Assembly: GCA_017471505.1 (NCBI GenBank)
Contig: JAFUTC010000010.1
Location: 1 to 64,000 of the forward strand
DNA from: Alloprevotella sp.
GTDB lineage: Bacteria; Bacteroidota; Bacteroidia; Bacteroidales; Bacteroidaceae
Reading direction: 5' to 3'
DNA length: 64,000 bases
The number at the start of each line of letters is the position of its first letter. The stretch's first letter is position 1. Below the pieces are notes generated by a model. It had not been told where the DNA came from. It worked only from the letters and a program-made list of their open reading frames with translations, and searched no databases. A program made the position numbers and the translations under genes. Of this stretch, positions 27,252 to 35,765 are shown piece after piece.

Positions 27252-28129
27252 AACACATTGAGTACTTGTTCTTTTATTTGCTCCAATTCGTCTTTCATCT
27301 TCACTACAATGTTCTGCATCTCGGCCTGATTGCTCTTTGAGCCGGTTGTGTTGATTTCGCGTCCCATTTCCTGGGCAATGAATCCGAGCTTCTTGCCTTT
27401 TCCGTCCTCGTCGCTGTCCAATGTCTGGCGGAAATAGTCGAGGTGGTTGGTAAGACGCTGTTTTTCTTCGCTGATGTCGAGCTTTTCGATGTAGTAGATA
27501 AGTTCCTGTTCGAATCGGTTCTTGTCGATGTCGACGCCCTTAAGTTCGTTGAGTCGTTCGACGATGCGGTTTTTGATGGTGTTTACGCGATTTTTCTCGT
27601 AGGGTTCGATTTGTGCCAGCAGGTTGCCGATGTTGGTGAGTTTCTCAATGAACATGGCATAGAGAGCCTGTCCTTCCTGCAGGCGGAAGTCCTGCAGTTG
27701 TCCGATGGCCTTTTCTATGCCCTGGAGGGCGGCTTCCCATTCGCCGTCGGTCAGTTCTTCCTGTTTTGTGGTGGTAGTCAGTCCGGGTAGGCGAACGATG
27801 TATTCCCACGCGTTCGTGTCGTTGAATCCTATGCCGATATGCTGGCTGATGGTGCGCAGTTGCTCCACGTAGGCGCTGACGGTGTTCTCGTTGATGACAG
27901 GCACTTCGTTTTTGGCTTCTGCCTCAACCCAGAGCGAGAAGTCCACTTTTCCGCGCAGCAGACAGGTGTTCAACATTTTTCGAATCTCCAATTCCTTCTC
28001 GCGATAGAGCGACGGGACGTGCGTACTGAGGTCCATCGATTTGGAATTGAGGGATTTTATTTCCACATGGATTTTCTTGTCGGCCCAGCAGACTTCTGCC
28101 TTTCCATAGCCGGTCATCGATTGTATCAT
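27248..28129 (-). CDS. yicC: YicC/YloC-family endoribonuclease
   Basis: 293 residues starting at the ATG at 28129 (MIQSMTGYGKAEVCWADKKI), the usual YicC N-terminus; a longer reading upstream is not conserved. The C-terminal DUF1732 part has GKKLGFIAQEMGREINTTGS and ends with the acidic/lysine helix NIVVKMKDELEQIKEQVLNVL. YicC is a stress-linked RNase in E. coli and YloC a toroidal one in B. subtilis, so RNA decay is likely. It is first in the yicC-gmk-nadD run. Confidence 0.9.
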   Translation of the reverse strand: MIQSMTGYGKAEVCWADKKIHVEIKSLNSKSMDLSTHVPSLYREKELEIRKMLNTCLLRGKVDFSLWVEAEAKNEVPVINENTVSAYVEQLRTISQHIGIGFNDTNAWEYIVRLPGLTTTTKQEELTDGEWEAALQGIEKAIGQLQDFRLQEGQALYAMFIEKLTNIGNLLAQIEPYEKNRVNTIKNRIVERLNELKGVDIDKNRFEQELIYYIEKLDISEEKQRLTNHLDYFRQTLDSDEDGKGKKLGFIAQEMGREINTTGSKSNQAEMQNIVVKMKDELEQIKEQVLNVL

Positions 28130-28225
28130 AATAGGAGTAGCTATATTTCCTTCAAAGTTAGGCAGAGAATATGGAAATGCAAGCAAAACGAAGCCCATTT
28201 CGTTCAGTCGGCGCCATAAAAAGCG

Positions 28226-28254
28226 AGAGCGACGCCCTTATGGGGCATCGCTCT
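28226..28254 (-). terminator. Intrinsic terminator after aquaporin gene
   Basis: Stem AGAGCGATGCCC / GGGCGTCGCTCT on the minus strand with one mismatch, followed by CGCTTTTTATGG. It lies 39 bp past the aquaporin stop and about 100 bp before yicC. Confidence 0.8.
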
Positions 28255-28292
28255 GCAGTGAGTGTGTCTCTTTTGCGAGACAGTAGTTAGCA

Positions 28293-28967
28293 TTAGTCTT
28301 CTTTGGGGGCAATGCATTTCCAAATGCAGGCTGCAAGGATTGCACCTACAAACGGACCTACGATGAATACCCACAGGTCGCAAAGAGCCTTGCCGCCTTC
28401 GAAGAGAGCGGGACCGATGGAGCGGGCGGGGTTCACGCTGGTGCCGGTGAAGTGGATGCCTACCAAGTGGATAAGGATGAGGGTCAGACCGATAGCCAGA
28501 CCGGCAAAGTTGTTGGTGGCACCGTTGGTTTTGCTGGTAGCACCGAGCACAACCAATACGAACAGAGCCGTCAGCACGATTTCAACAATCACGCCGTTCA
28601 GTTGGCCGAATGTGCAGGCATTAGCACCCGTGGAGGTAGTAATAGCCACTCCGTCGCCAGTGCTGACAATTCCGAAGAGAACTGCTGCAGCAAGGATTGC
28701 ACCGATAACCTGGAAAATCATGTAGCCTGCGCAGTCCTTGAAGCTGATTTTGCCGCTGAGGAATACGCCAAGCGTGATGGCCGGGTTGATATGGCAACCG
28801 CTGATGCCGCCAATCGTGTAGGCCATAGCCACTACGGAAAGACCAAAGGCAATAGCCGTACCAACGATGGATGCAGTGTCAGAACCGCAACCTAAAGCAA
28901 CTGCTGCGCCGCAGCCGAGGAACGTAAGCACGAACGTACCTACCATTTCTGCTAAATACTTTTTCAT
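28293..28967 (-). CDS. aqpZ: Aquaporin Z-type water channel
   Basis: 224 residues with six membrane helices and two half-helices. NPA motifs are in GCHINPAITLGVFL (about 58-71) and TGTSVNPARSIGPALF (about 174-190), where the Arg after the second NPA forms the selectivity filter. The narrow-filter pattern and length favour AqpZ over a glycerol facilitator; I infer water specificity. It is flanked by terminator and repeat array, so it is probably monocistronic. Confidence 0.9.
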   Translation of the reverse strand: MKKYLAEMVGTFVLTFLGCGAAVALGCGSDTASIVGTAIAFGLSVVAMAYTIGGISGCHINPAITLGVFLSGKISFKDCAGYMIFQVIGAILAAAVLFGIVSTGDGVAITTSTGANACTFGQLNGVIVEIVLTALFVLVVLGATSKTNGATNNFAGLAIGLTLILIHLVGIHFTGTSVNPARSIGPALFEGGKALCDLWVFIVGPFVGAILAACIWKCIAPKED

Positions 28968-29077
28968 AAGATGTTTTAATTATTAAGTGAATAAAACGTG
29001 TTGAGTTGCGCGTACGTATGTCGGCAAAGTGGTCAGATTGTCCGATGCCGACATTCAAAATTAGGGATTTTTCTAAA

Positions 29078-29181
29078 AATTGCATAATGAAACGAAAAAA
29101 TTCTATAATGTAATTTCGAAATTCCATTATGCAATTTTCAGATTGTATAATACAATTTTTCCGTCCCATAATACCATTTTC
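29078..29181. repeat. AT-rich ~21-bp-unit array, copy 4 of 6
   Basis: Units: AATTGCATAATGAAACG, ATTCTATAATGTAATTTCG, ATTCCATTATGCAATTTTC, ATTGTATAATACAATTTTT, then the terminal unit GTCCCATAATACCATTTTCG on the right. It lies between the EFR1 gene (3' side) and the aquaporin gene (5' side), both minus strand. Confidence 0.88.
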
Positions 29182-29227
29182 GGGCAGGGTATTGCAGGAC
29201 GGAAATTGCGTGTGGAAACGACGGTGT

Positions 29228-30028
29228 CTATGACTTGAGCCGGGTCAGTACACTCTTGGGCCGGTACTGCCCCTTATGTCCCGACGACAGATAGCGGATG
29301 GCGTTTTGCGGACAACTATGGTAGCAGGCCAGGCATCCGGCGCAGCGGTCGCCCCAAGTGGGATGGTTGTCGGTCATGCGGATGTTGCCGAACGGACAGG
29401 TATCGGCGCAGCGCCCACATGCCGTGCAACTGTCGGCCACCTTAAAGTAGCGGCCCTTCACGAGGTGCTTGTTGAACAAGGGGCGTAGCACGTAGGTCTT
29501 GGTCCAAGGCATGCGGCCCGGAAACGTGTCGGTAAAAGTCTGCCGGCTGTTGATTTGCTCCGATACGCGTGTCAGTTTTTCGAGTGCGACCTGTTCTTTT
29601 TCGCTGCAGCGCTTGGGTGTGTCCAGACGGAAGAAGGGCAGGGCCACGTAGGTCTCGGGCAACGTGACGGAGACGTGGGCTTTCGGTTTGACGGAGAAGG
29701 TGGCGAGATGCCTATCGAGCACCTGCATGGTGTGGCCGATATCGTCGCCGCAGGTGCAGAGGGCAAAGCAGTAGAGCCGACCTACTTGCTCGCGCTCGGA
29801 AGCATGGAGCGACTCGAAAAACCATGCCAGTGCCTCGAGAAACAAGGGCGGCGGTCCCCATCCATAGACGGGAAACACGATGCCAAGGCGTTTTTCGGTT
29901 GTCCAATCGTGTGTGGCAAGCGTGGCAGGCGACTGTCGGACGACATCATAGAGCGTCTCGTCCAAGTGGGCAGCCAGCCATTCGGCCACCATACGCGTGT
30001 TGCCGGTTCCGGAGAAGAAGAGAATCAT
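29228..30028 (-). CDS. EFR1-type flavodoxin-ferredoxin protein
   Basis: 266 residues from the ATG at 30028 (MILFFSGTGNTRMVAEWLAA). N-terminal flavodoxin-like FMN domain with the SGTGNT phosphate loop, then two 4Fe-4S motifs near the C-terminus (CTACGRCADTCPFGNI and CAGCLACYHSCPQNAI). The architecture is that of the EFR1 family of putative ferredoxin reductase-like proteins, widespread in anaerobes and of undefined role. It may shuttle electrons at low potential. Its start is 4 bp downstream of the ispE stop, so it is the second gene of that transcript. Confidence 0.85.
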   Translation of the reverse strand: MILFFSGTGNTRMVAEWLAAHLDETLYDVVRQSPATLATHDWTTEKRLGIVFPVYGWGPPPLFLEALAWFFESLHASEREQVGRLYCFALCTCGDDIGHTMQVLDRHLATFSVKPKAHVSVTLPETYVALPFFRLDTPKRCSEKEQVALEKLTRVSEQINSRQTFTDTFPGRMPWTKTYVLRPLFNKHLVKGRYFKVADSCTACGRCADTCPFGNIRMTDNHPTWGDRCAGCLACYHSCPQNAIRYLSSGHKGQYRPKSVLTRLKS

Positions 30029-30032
30029 TTTC

Positions 30033-30857
30033 TTAAATGAGCAGTTCGGCCTTATAGGTGAAACAGTCGTCGAAACAATGGGTCTCGGGCACGTCGTAGG
30101 GGAACAGCCCGAACACACTGCTGCCGCTGCCCGACATAGAGGCATAGGTGGCACCCATATCATAGAGAGTCTTTTTGATAGCCTCTATTTCGGGGAATTG
30201 CTTAAACACGCTGTCCTCAAAATCGTTCTTTATGCGTCCGCGCCAACTGTCGACGGGCAGAAGCACGTCCTCGCGTAGGTCGGTAATGGGGCGTCGGGGC
30301 ACCACATGGCGATAGGCTTCGGCCGTAGCCACCGACACGGCGGGCTTGACCAGCAGCAGTTTCCAACCTTTGAGCGAGAAGGGGATGGGAGCCATCTGCG
30401 TGCCAATGCCCGTGACCCACTGCGGCTTGCCATAGATGAAAAACGCGCAGTCGGCTCCCAACTGTGAGACGCGGGCCGCCATCTCGGCTTCGGAAAGGTT
30501 GAGTTCGAACATCTCATTGAGCATCGAAACCATTGCTGCGGCATCGCTGCTGCCACCACCGAGTCCCGCACCCATCGGGATACGCTTGTCGAGGAAAATG
30601 TCGATGGCGGGCAGTCCGAACTCCTCGCGCATCAGTTCGAAAGCCTTTACGACGAGATTGTCCGAGGGGTCGGCATCAACGTGGAAACCTATCTGGCGAA
30701 ACTGGCACGGGTCGTCGGCCGGCTCCCACTCTTCGATTTCGAGCGTGTCGCATAGCGGAATCGGGTAGAACACCGACTCCAGATTGTGATAGCCGTCGTC
30801 GCGGCGCGAAACAATGTTGAGGCCAATGTTTAATTTGGCACAAGGAAACGTATGCAT
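30033..30857 (-). CDS. ispE: 4-diphosphocytidyl-2-C-methyl-D-erythritol kinase IspE
   Basis: 274 residues from the ATG at 30857 (MHTFPCAKLNIGLNIVSRRD). The GHMP-kinase ATP loop PMGAGLGGGSSDAAAM (about 93-108) and C-terminal MSGSGSSVFGLF are intact. It phosphorylates CDP-methylerythritol in the MEP isoprenoid pathway; ispF (42593) is in the same window, so the cell uses MEP. It lies 28 bp downstream of the C69 dipeptidase gene and 4 bp upstream of the EFR1 gene. Confidence 0.95.
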   Translation of the reverse strand: MHTFPCAKLNIGLNIVSRRDDGYHNLESVFYPIPLCDTLEIEEWEPADDPCQFRQIGFHVDADPSDNLVVKAFELMREEFGLPAIDIFLDKRIPMGAGLGGGSSDAAAMVSMLNEMFELNLSEAEMAARVSQLGADCAFFIYGKPQWVTGIGTQMAPIPFSLKGWKLLLVKPAVSVATAEAYRHVVPRRPITDLREDVLLPVDSWRGRIKNDFEDSVFKQFPEIEAIKKTLYDMGATYASMSGSGSSVFGLFPYDVPETHCFDDCFTYKAELLI

Positions 30858-30885
30858 AGTCTGCAGGTCGAAAGGTGAGGGGGTA

Positions 30886-32535
30886 CTATTGTTCAGGAAT
30901 GAGATAGCGGTCGCCAGTCTGTTTGACGACTTCCTTGCGATAGGAGTCGGCATAGCCCACACGTTTGGGCCGTGTGATGAGTCCGTCGGGCGTGCGTGTG
31001 AATACGCCGTTCTCCTCTTGCTTGATAACCATGTCGTTGTACTTCACAATCAGGTATTCGCCCAGGCGCTTCCAGTCGCTCAGCATCTGGGCCGCACACT
31101 TCTTGCTGTACTCGTTGAGCAGCATCTTAGTCTGTTCGGGATCGGCCGACCATGTGGCCAATGCTTCGGCTTCAAGGTCGGGCTGTTGCTCGGCAAAGAG
31201 GCGGTCGAGGCGGTCGCGTTCTTTCTGGAGCGACGGAAAGAGCATGTTGTAGCGCGGATAGACCATGTTCGAAACCCAATTACATACCCAGAATGCCGAA
31301 CCCCACGAAAACTGTGCGTCGTTGGCGTTCGGGTCGTCAAAACATGCCGGCACTTCGGTGTTATTACAGTAGATGGGCACATAACTAATCATGTTCGGGT
31401 CGTCATTGCCATACCAGAGCACGCCACCGATGGCGTCGGGCAACGCACTGCGCAGTTGAGCAATATACGTGTCGGCTGTCTGCTGGGTAGAGATGGGACG
31501 TTCGTTGAAATACTTCTTTCCATCGACATCAAACTCGAGTGGGGTGGGGCGATAGGGCATCTCTCCCGGACCCATACCGAGGTCTTTCGTTACATCGAAG
31601 GGCGTGCCCTCGTAGTGGTCGCGCATGGCATCCATGAGGTCCTGCCGGCTGAGAAGTCGCTTGGGCTTGAAATAGAGCGGCATGACTTCGGCCTTGCCAT
31701 TATGGTAGCCGTCGACAAAGTCGAGATAGCGGTCCATGTTATCCACAAAACGGTTGAAGAAACTCCATGCTCGTGCGTCGCAATAGCGGGCTGCACCGAA
31801 ATCGGCAGGGGCAAATGCGTCGGTAAAGTCGAAGTCGGCGTCCTTGCCTTTGAAATAGCCGTGTTTCTTGGCCCACTTTATCAGGTCGGGCGAGGTCTTG
31901 ACGTCGGCCTTCGGGTAGATGCTGAGTTTGTGTATGCGGCTTTGGTTGGCATGGGCAGCAATGCAGTCGTCGGGTATGCGTACGGCAGCCCACAACGCAC
32001 CGCGTTCGTTGGCACCACGGCCTACCATCTCGAGCGCCCATATCTCGTTTTTATCGGCAATAGAGAAACTCTCGCCGCCGCTGGCATAACCATATTCGGC
32101 CACCAGACTTGTCATTACGTCGATGGCTTCACGTGCCGTGCGCGACCGTTGCAAGGCTATGCGCATCAGGCTGGTGTAGTCGATGATGCCGTGTGGGTCG
32201 ACCAACTCCTCGCGTCCGCCGAAAGTGGTCTCCATAATTGACACCTGGTACTCGTTGATGTATCCGTTTACCGTATAGGTCTCGGTGGCTTCGGGTATCT
32301 CTCCGAGAAAACGATTGGAGTCGCCGTCAACCACACGGCGCATGGTGCCTGGGGCATGCTTCTGGTGGGGCAGATAGACCAGATGACCATACATGCCATA
32401 GTCGTCGGCGTTGTAGGTGATATAGACTGCTCCGTCGGCAGAGGCCTTCTTGCCTACGAGAAAGTTGGTGCAGGCCAAGGCAGGCAGGCACATGGCGGCA
32501 AAAACCGCCAGAATTGAAAAAATGCGTTTGGACAT
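30886..32535 (-). CDS. C69-family dipeptidase (Ntn-hydrolase)
   Basis: 549 residues. A signal peptide ends at MCLPALA, leaving Cys22 as the first mature residue in ALACTNFLVGKKASADGAVY. In C69/PepD-like Ntn hydrolases that cysteine is the nucleophile exposed after processing; here the signal peptidase would expose it. GDSNRFLGEIPEATETYTVN and GIIDYTSLMRIALQRSRTAR are usual family segments. The C-terminus ends in a basic, mixed tail. It probably cleaves dipeptides in the periplasm. It heads the transcript with ispE and the EFR1 gene. Confidence 0.85.
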   Translation of the reverse strand: MSKRIFSILAVFAAMCLPALACTNFLVGKKASADGAVYITYNADDYGMYGHLVYLPHQKHAPGTMRRVVDGDSNRFLGEIPEATETYTVNGYINEYQVSIMETTFGGREELVDPHGIIDYTSLMRIALQRSRTAREAIDVMTSLVAEYGYASGGESFSIADKNEIWALEMVGRGANERGALWAAVRIPDDCIAAHANQSRIHKLSIYPKADVKTSPDLIKWAKKHGYFKGKDADFDFTDAFAPADFGAARYCDARAWSFFNRFVDNMDRYLDFVDGYHNGKAEVMPLYFKPKRLLSRQDLMDAMRDHYEGTPFDVTKDLGMGPGEMPYRPTPLEFDVDGKKYFNERPISTQQTADTYIAQLRSALPDAIGGVLWYGNDDPNMISYVPIYCNNTEVPACFDDPNANDAQFSWGSAFWVCNWVSNMVYPRYNMLFPSLQKERDRLDRLFAEQQPDLEAEALATWSADPEQTKMLLNEYSKKCAAQMLSDWKRLGEYLIVKYNDMVIKQEENGVFTRTPDGLITRPKRVGYADSYRKEVVKQTGDRYLIPEQ

Positions 32536-32637
32536 GTTATGATTTTTATTTTGTTTGTTCTTAGATGCTATTTATGCAAATATGGCATTATGGAAGCGAA
32601 AAAACAAGAATTTCCGTGGCCAACTCCGATTATGATG

Positions 32638-32669
32638 TTTGGTGATTGCGACAGGTTTGCGTAAACTTG
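32638..32669 (+). promoter_or_regulatory. Bacteroidetes-type promoter for rlmH
   Basis: TTTG at 32638-32641, a 20-bp spacer, then TAAACTTG at 32662-32669, one mismatch from TAnnTTTG. The ATG is 25 bp downstream of the -7. Confidence 0.7.
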
Positions 32670-32693
32670 CACTATAAACGCAAACGATATGCC

Positions 32694-33167
32694 ATGAAGA
32701 TTGTGCTGATAGTGGTTGGCAAGACCACCGACAAAAGACTGGTGGACTTATGTCAGGAATATGTGGACCGGCTGTCCCATTACGCACCGTTCGAACTTAA
32801 GGTTGTCCCCGACCTGAAAAATGCTAAATCGCTATCGGAGGAACAACAGAAGGTGGCGGAGGGCGAGGCCGTCCTGAAACTGCTTCAGCGCGGCGACCAG
32901 GTGGTGCTTCTTGACGAACATGGTAAGGAACAGACTTCGCCGCAGTTTGCGGCCTCGTTGCAGAAGGCTATGAATGCCGGCACGCAGAGGCTGGTGTTCG
33001 TAGTGGGCGGACCTTATGGACACAGTCAGGATGTGTTCGACCGGGGCAACTCGCTCATGTCGTTGTCGAAACTGACTTTTTCGCACCAGATGGTCCGGTT
33101 GTTTTTCTTGGAGCAACTTTACCGCGCATTTACCATTCTTCGCGGCGAGCCCTATCATCATGCATAA
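32694..33167 (+). CDS. rlmH: 23S rRNA (pseudouridine1915-N3)-methyltransferase RlmH
   Basis: 157 residues from the ATG at 32694 (MKIVLIVVGKTTDKRLVDLC). SPOUT-class knot features: VVLLDEHGKEQTSPQFAASL, then LVFVVGGPYGHSQDVFDRGN, and a C-terminal FSHQMVRLFFLEQLYRAFTI, the standard RlmH end. It methylates the pseudouridine in helix 69 of assembled 70S ribosomes. Single-gene unit with its own promoter, convergent with the PCMD gene. Confidence 0.95.
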   Translation: MKIVLIVVGKTTDKRLVDLCQEYVDRLSHYAPFELKVVPDLKNAKSLSEEQQKVAEGEAVLKLLQRGDQVVLLDEHGKEQTSPQFAASLQKAMNAGTQRLVFVVGGPYGHSQDVFDRGNSLMSLSKLTFSHQMVRLFFLEQLYRAFTILRGEPYHHA

Positions 33168-33174
33168 AAAGAAA

Positions 33175-33210
33175 GTCCTCTCCTTGACCGGTCAGGCCGT
33201 CGGAGAGGAC
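33175..33210. terminator. Bidirectional terminator between rlmH and PCMD gene
   Basis: Stem GTCCTCTCC / GGAGAGGAC (33175-33183 with 33202-33210), loop 18 nt, between two convergent genes. The T-run is weak on both sides. Confidence 0.65.
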
Positions 33211-33242
33211 CGTATGTGCTTGCGCCCTATAGACGCGGTTGT

Positions 33243-34244
33243 TTAATAAACGAGGCGGACATTGTCAACCCACAGCGTGTTGCCTTCGCTGCCCACGTAG
33301 GCGCCACCATGGCTCGAGTCCATCTGTATGCACAAGTGGGTGGGAGTATCGTCGGCGCTGCCCCAACCTACTTCCTGAATGGGAACCATCTTGCCCTTGG
33401 AATTTTTGGCATAGCGTACGAGGTTGCCAGAGGTCAATCCCATATAACTCTTATAGAACGACTCTTTGGTAATATCGCCGTAGTGGATGGTGAACTTCTG
33501 GTTGTTCTTCCAATCGGAGGTCTTGGTGAAACGATAGACCATCGTGCCTACTCGATGGGCATAGATGTTGCCTTTCTCGTCTTCCCAACGCTTTTGCAGA
33601 TAGACGATGCAGTCGGCATAGTCGCGTCCCTTTACGGTGCTGGGGCTTCCCATGCCATTCTGCTTGATTCGGTTGGGAGAATCCGACAATTTCACTTTAT
33701 AGTCGAGGCAGATGGCCGTAGGTTTCTTGTCGAACTTCAGTCCATAGTTCAGATAGCGCATTGGATTGGAGGCTCCGGTAATCGGCTCAAGCATCTGGCC
33801 GAGGAAGATAGAGCCGGCAGCCAGCACGTTTACGTTAACGACACCGGCAACAGTGACGCCGACTACGTGGGTGGTGAGTTTGGCGCAGAATCCGTGACCG
33901 GCACGTGCTTCCTTATATACAGAGCAGTTGGTCTTATAGATACCAGCCACGTGGGCTAATACGTTCGATGTGGCCCAGGGACTTCCACCTGCACCGAGGT
34001 AGGGCTTGCGGCTGTTCCACGTGGCCGTCGGACCGATGGCATAGATGGTCTGTGTCTTTCCGCCAATGATGCCGCTCTCTTGGATGTTGCGGGTAATCCA
34101 TTGGTCGAAGTTGCCAAAGTTGAACATGTAGATTTTTTCCTGCGTGCCGTTGTTCTCATCAAATTCGGGCAACACGGGTTCGGCTTGCATAGTGCTCAGG
34201 CCGCAAAGTGCGAAGACCGCGAGCAAAAGGTTTTTCTTATTCAT
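33243..34244 (-). CDS. Secreted PCMD-like domain protein
   Basis: 333 residues with a signal peptide (MNKKNLLLAVFALCGLSTMQA). The mature part is a lectin-like beta sandwich pattern: FGNFDQWITRNIQESGIIGG, KPTAICLDYKVKLSDS, and a C-terminal GNTLWVDNVRLVY that I recognise from the putative carbohydrate metabolism (PCMD) domain of Bacteroidetes. Many PCMD proteins sit on the cell surface; this one has no lipobox. No adjacent SusC/D genes are present, so the ligand is unknown. A clear promoter lies upstream (34299-34330). Confidence 0.6.
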   Translation of the reverse strand: MNKKNLLLAVFALCGLSTMQAEPVLPEFDENNGTQEKIYMFNFGNFDQWITRNIQESGIIGGKTQTIYAIGPTATWNSRKPYLGAGGSPWATSNVLAHVAGIYKTNCSVYKEARAGHGFCAKLTTHVVGVTVAGVVNVNVLAAGSIFLGQMLEPITGASNPMRYLNYGLKFDKKPTAICLDYKVKLSDSPNRIKQNGMGSPSTVKGRDYADCIVYLQKRWEDEKGNIYAHRVGTMVYRFTKTSDWKNNQKFTIHYGDITKESFYKSYMGLTSGNLVRYAKNSKGKMVPIQEVGWGSADDTPTHLCIQMDSSHGGAYVGSEGNTLWVDNVRLVY

Positions 34245-34298
34245 GGTCTGTTTAAAGATTTTGTTTCGCTTGATATGCTTTTAGACTGAAAAAGCGCA

Positions 34299-34330
34299 CA
34301 AAAGTAGAAAGTAGCCTTACCAAAACCAAA
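34299..34330 (-). promoter_or_regulatory. Bacteroidetes-type promoter for the PCMD gene
   Basis: Minus-strand -33 TTTG (34330-34327), 20-bp spacer, -7 TACTTTTG (34306-34299). The ATG at 34244 leaves a leader of about 45 nt. Confidence 0.75.
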
Positions 34331-34465
34331 ACTTTTATGGTAAGAATTGTTGAAATACCAATATGATGGTGCGCTAAACCTCAAATTTTGAAACGTAAAG
34401 CACACAAAATCGGAAATAGAGCCTTAATTTTGCATCGGAAAACAATCTTATACACTTTTTAATAT

Positions 34466-35683
34466 ATGAAAATTCAGTATTCACTTTTGGCTCTTGGACT
34501 GCTGGCCATGCCTATGGCTGCCGATGAGCCGGAAAGAATCGTCGAAGACGGATTAAATGTCACACTTGACGATCAAATCCACAACGATGCCGAAGGTATG
34601 AGCATTGCCGACTTTAAGAACTTGTTCTCCAAGCGTAAGAGCAGCGAGTCGGCCGGCACGAATGAGACGAAGGAACAGTCGAAGTTTATGAAAGCCTTTG
34701 ACCCCAGCCTGAAATTTGGCGGGTATATCATCGGCAAGTATAGCGCAACCGACAAGAAGTCTGAGTCGCACTCGTCGTTCGACCTCCGACTGGTTCGCCT
34801 CTATATGAACGGCTATGCGTTCAAGGACTTCTATTATCGTTTGCAAGTGGAAGTGAACGGTGCTCCTGGCGAAGACAAGGGTCCGCGTATCGTGGACGCA
34901 TTCATCGAATGGCAACATTTCACCGAGTTCCGTGTAAAACTCGGACAGTTTAAGCGTAGTTTCGGATTTGAGAATCCGTTCAGTCCGTTGGATGTGGGTT
35001 GGGGTACCTATTCGCAACTTACCAACCGATTGGTTTCACTTGTCAACGACCGTGTGGGCGAGCATAAATCTGGAGGCCGTGACCTTGGCTTGCAAATACA
35101 GGGTGATTTCTTCCCAGCAAAGGACGGTCATCGCTGGCTACACTACCAAATCGGTCTTTTCAATGGCCAGGGCGTCAACCACTCGGACAAAGACAACCAT
35201 AAGGACCTTATCGGAGGCCTTTGGATAAGCCCCGTGAAGAATCTGCGTATCGGCGGCTTCGGCTGGAATGGTAAATATACCAACGAGAAATTCGACGCGA
35301 CCAATCCTAGTAGCGTAAAGAGCGTCAAGCGTATCCGCTACGGTTTTGGCGTGGACTACGAGTCCGATTGGGTAGTACGTGCCGAATACGTGCACTCTGT
35401 GGGCGGCGTGATCAATAATCCTGATGCTGCACAGCGCAGTGATGCCTGGTATGCCACCGTGGGTGTGCCCGTAGTGAAGGGGCTGAAGATTTACGCCAAG
35501 TATGATGTCTATCGCGATGCCAAGACTTGGGATTCGATGAACGCAATTTATGGTTTGGCCGCTAATTATCGACTGGGCAAGCACCTTATTTTCCAGTTGG
35601 GCTACTATCTAGCCAACAACCGCGCCAGCCGTTCCGACAAGTACAACAATACGCTGGACTTGCAGGTTTACGCAAGTTTCTAA
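34466..35683 (+). CDS. Phosphate-selective porin O/P-type outer-membrane protein
   Basis: 405 residues. A signal peptide (MKIQYSLLALGLLAMPMAA) and a Lys/Ser-rich segment (about 30-75) lead into a beta barrel. The N-terminal barrel signature FGGYIIGKYSATDK, then FDLRLVRLYMNGYAFKDFYY, DAFIEWQHFTEFRVKLGQFK and ENPFSPLDVGWGTYSQLTNR match OprO/OprP. It ends DLQVYASF, an aromatic-terminated last strand. The Bacteroidetes members transport anions or phosphate only by analogy. It is separated from the convergent valS by a strong terminator. Confidence 0.85.
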   Translation: MKIQYSLLALGLLAMPMAADEPERIVEDGLNVTLDDQIHNDAEGMSIADFKNLFSKRKSSESAGTNETKEQSKFMKAFDPSLKFGGYIIGKYSATDKKSESHSSFDLRLVRLYMNGYAFKDFYYRLQVEVNGAPGEDKGPRIVDAFIEWQHFTEFRVKLGQFKRSFGFENPFSPLDVGWGTYSQLTNRLVSLVNDRVGEHKSGGRDLGLQIQGDFFPAKDGHRWLHYQIGLFNGQGVNHSDKDNHKDLIGGLWISPVKNLRIGGFGWNGKYTNEKFDATNPSSVKSVKRIRYGFGVDYESDWVVRAEYVHSVGGVINNPDAAQRSDAWYATVGVPVVKGLKIYAKYDVYRDAKTWDSMNAIYGLAANYRLGKHLIFQLGYYLANNRASRSDKYNNTLDLQVYASF

Positions 35684-35710
35684 GCGCATAGGCTGACACA
35701 AAACAAAAAA

Positions 35711-35742
35711 CCGTTGCATGACCTCAAGGGGTTATGCAACGG
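35711..35742. terminator. Bidirectional terminator between porin and valS
   Basis: Stem CCGTTGCAT / ATGCAACGG with A-run before (35704-35710) and T-run after (TTTTCTTTT), so it works on either strand. Confidence 0.9.
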
Positions 35743-35765
35743 TTTTCTTTTATACTAGGAGTGGA

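Noticed and set aside
30814..32241. 475-codon plus-strand frame opposite the C69 dipeptidase gene
   Set aside because: Antisense shadow: the minus strand encodes a complete C69 protein with signal peptide and catalytic cysteine.
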